NCBI GenBank assembly: GCA_028282245.1
Contig: JANQIL010000147.1
Span: 1 to 43,452 of the forward strand
DNA: 43,452 bases
Reading direction: 5' to 3'
Source: Magnetospira sp.
Lineage (GTDB): Bacteria > Pseudomonadota > Alphaproteobacteria > Rhodospirillales > Magnetospiraceae
Below the pieces are notes generated by a model. That model did not search any database, had not been told where the DNA came from, and saw only the letters and a program-made list of their open reading frames with translations. Shown piece by piece: positions 43,359 to 43,452 of this stretch (the stretch's first letter is position 1; each line of letters starts with the position of its first letter). The translations under genes and the position numbers were made by a program.

Positions 43359-43452
43359 TGGTTCGATGCCAACGGATGAGTCCCATCCGTTGGCTGAATC
43401 GAACCACCAGATCAATAGCTTAGTGGATCGACCGATCCAAAGCTTGGGTGCC
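43355..43452 (+). repeat. CTAG-bounded hairpin repeat, copy 3 (left part)
   Basis: Begins CTAGTGGTTCGATGCC, directly at the aprA stop codon. The first hairpin pairs GTGGTTCGAT with ATCGAACCAC and GCCAACGGATG with CATCCGTTGGC, with a TGA bulge. It continues into the segment found at 1-53 and is cut by the window end. As a hairpin at the aprA 3' end it might act as a terminator or mRNA-stabilising element. Confidence 0.85.

Noticed and set aside
43355-43452. tRNA or attachment site, because of the TTCGA-containing stem.
   Set aside because: The GGTTCGATxCC-like motif recalls a T-loop, but no cloverleaf can be formed; the arms are simple inverted repeats.

Overview
The window is GC-rich (by eye about two thirds G+C) and densely coded. 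It looks like an alphaproteobacterium, probably near the Rhodospirillales. Reasons: a three-subunit PntAA/PntAB/PntB transhydrogenase, NnrS, a CyaY frataxin, many short ATGA operon overlaps, and aprBA of the dissimilatory sulfur pathway. The taxon is an inference. The first 53 and last 53 bases are near-identical (one mismatch) and belong to the same interspersed hairpin repeat, so this is most likely a contig whose assembly broke in that repeat at both ends.

Layout. 1-3319: repeat copy, then a minus-strand operon for a diheme-type c cytochrome, a DUF1007 protein and a NicO-type metal permease. 3516-7426: Nudix hydrolase, then pntAA-pntAB-pntB, closed by a strong intrinsic terminator. 7708-9392: NnrS membrane protein and a C_GCAxxG_C_C protein. 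9505-12235: a stand-alone receiver protein converging on a large hybrid histidine kinase. 12561-24240: a 14-gene plus-strand operon for a membrane-bound complex combining an Mrp-type antiporter module, two NuoL/M/N-like subunits, NuoH/B/C/D-like subunits, a NuoI-like ferredoxin fused to a GltD/NfnB-like flavoprotein, and a rubrerythrin. 24410-29198: RND efflux operon with its own PadR regulator. 29502-34580: housekeeping and envelope/redox genes (rpmE, cyaY, algH, DsbD-like, peroxiredoxin, PEBP-like). 34784-36744: accessory stretch with tandem repeats, two CTAG-bounded inverted-repeat elements and an unrecognised 443-residue protein. 36758-40372: REC-PAS-GGDEF-EAL protein. 40634-43358: regulated promoter and aprBA, followed by another repeat copy.

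The most interesting system is the 12561-24240 operon. As I recall it, its order matches the archaeal mbx (MBS) operons, but the NuoD-like subunit keeps only one Cys of each of the two NiFe-ligating CxxC pairs (now CxxD and CxxE), so it is neither a hydrogenase nor ordinary complex I. The fused flavoprotein suggests direct exchange of electrons with NAD(H) or NADP(H). With transhydrogenase and APS reductase nearby, a role in sulfur-linked, ion-gradient-coupled pyridine nucleotide redox is plausible, but this is inference.

The second notable item is the repeat family: palindromic, 53 to about 121 bp, CTAG-ended, with three of four copies placed so that the terminal CTAG supplies the TAG stop codon of the adjacent reading frame.
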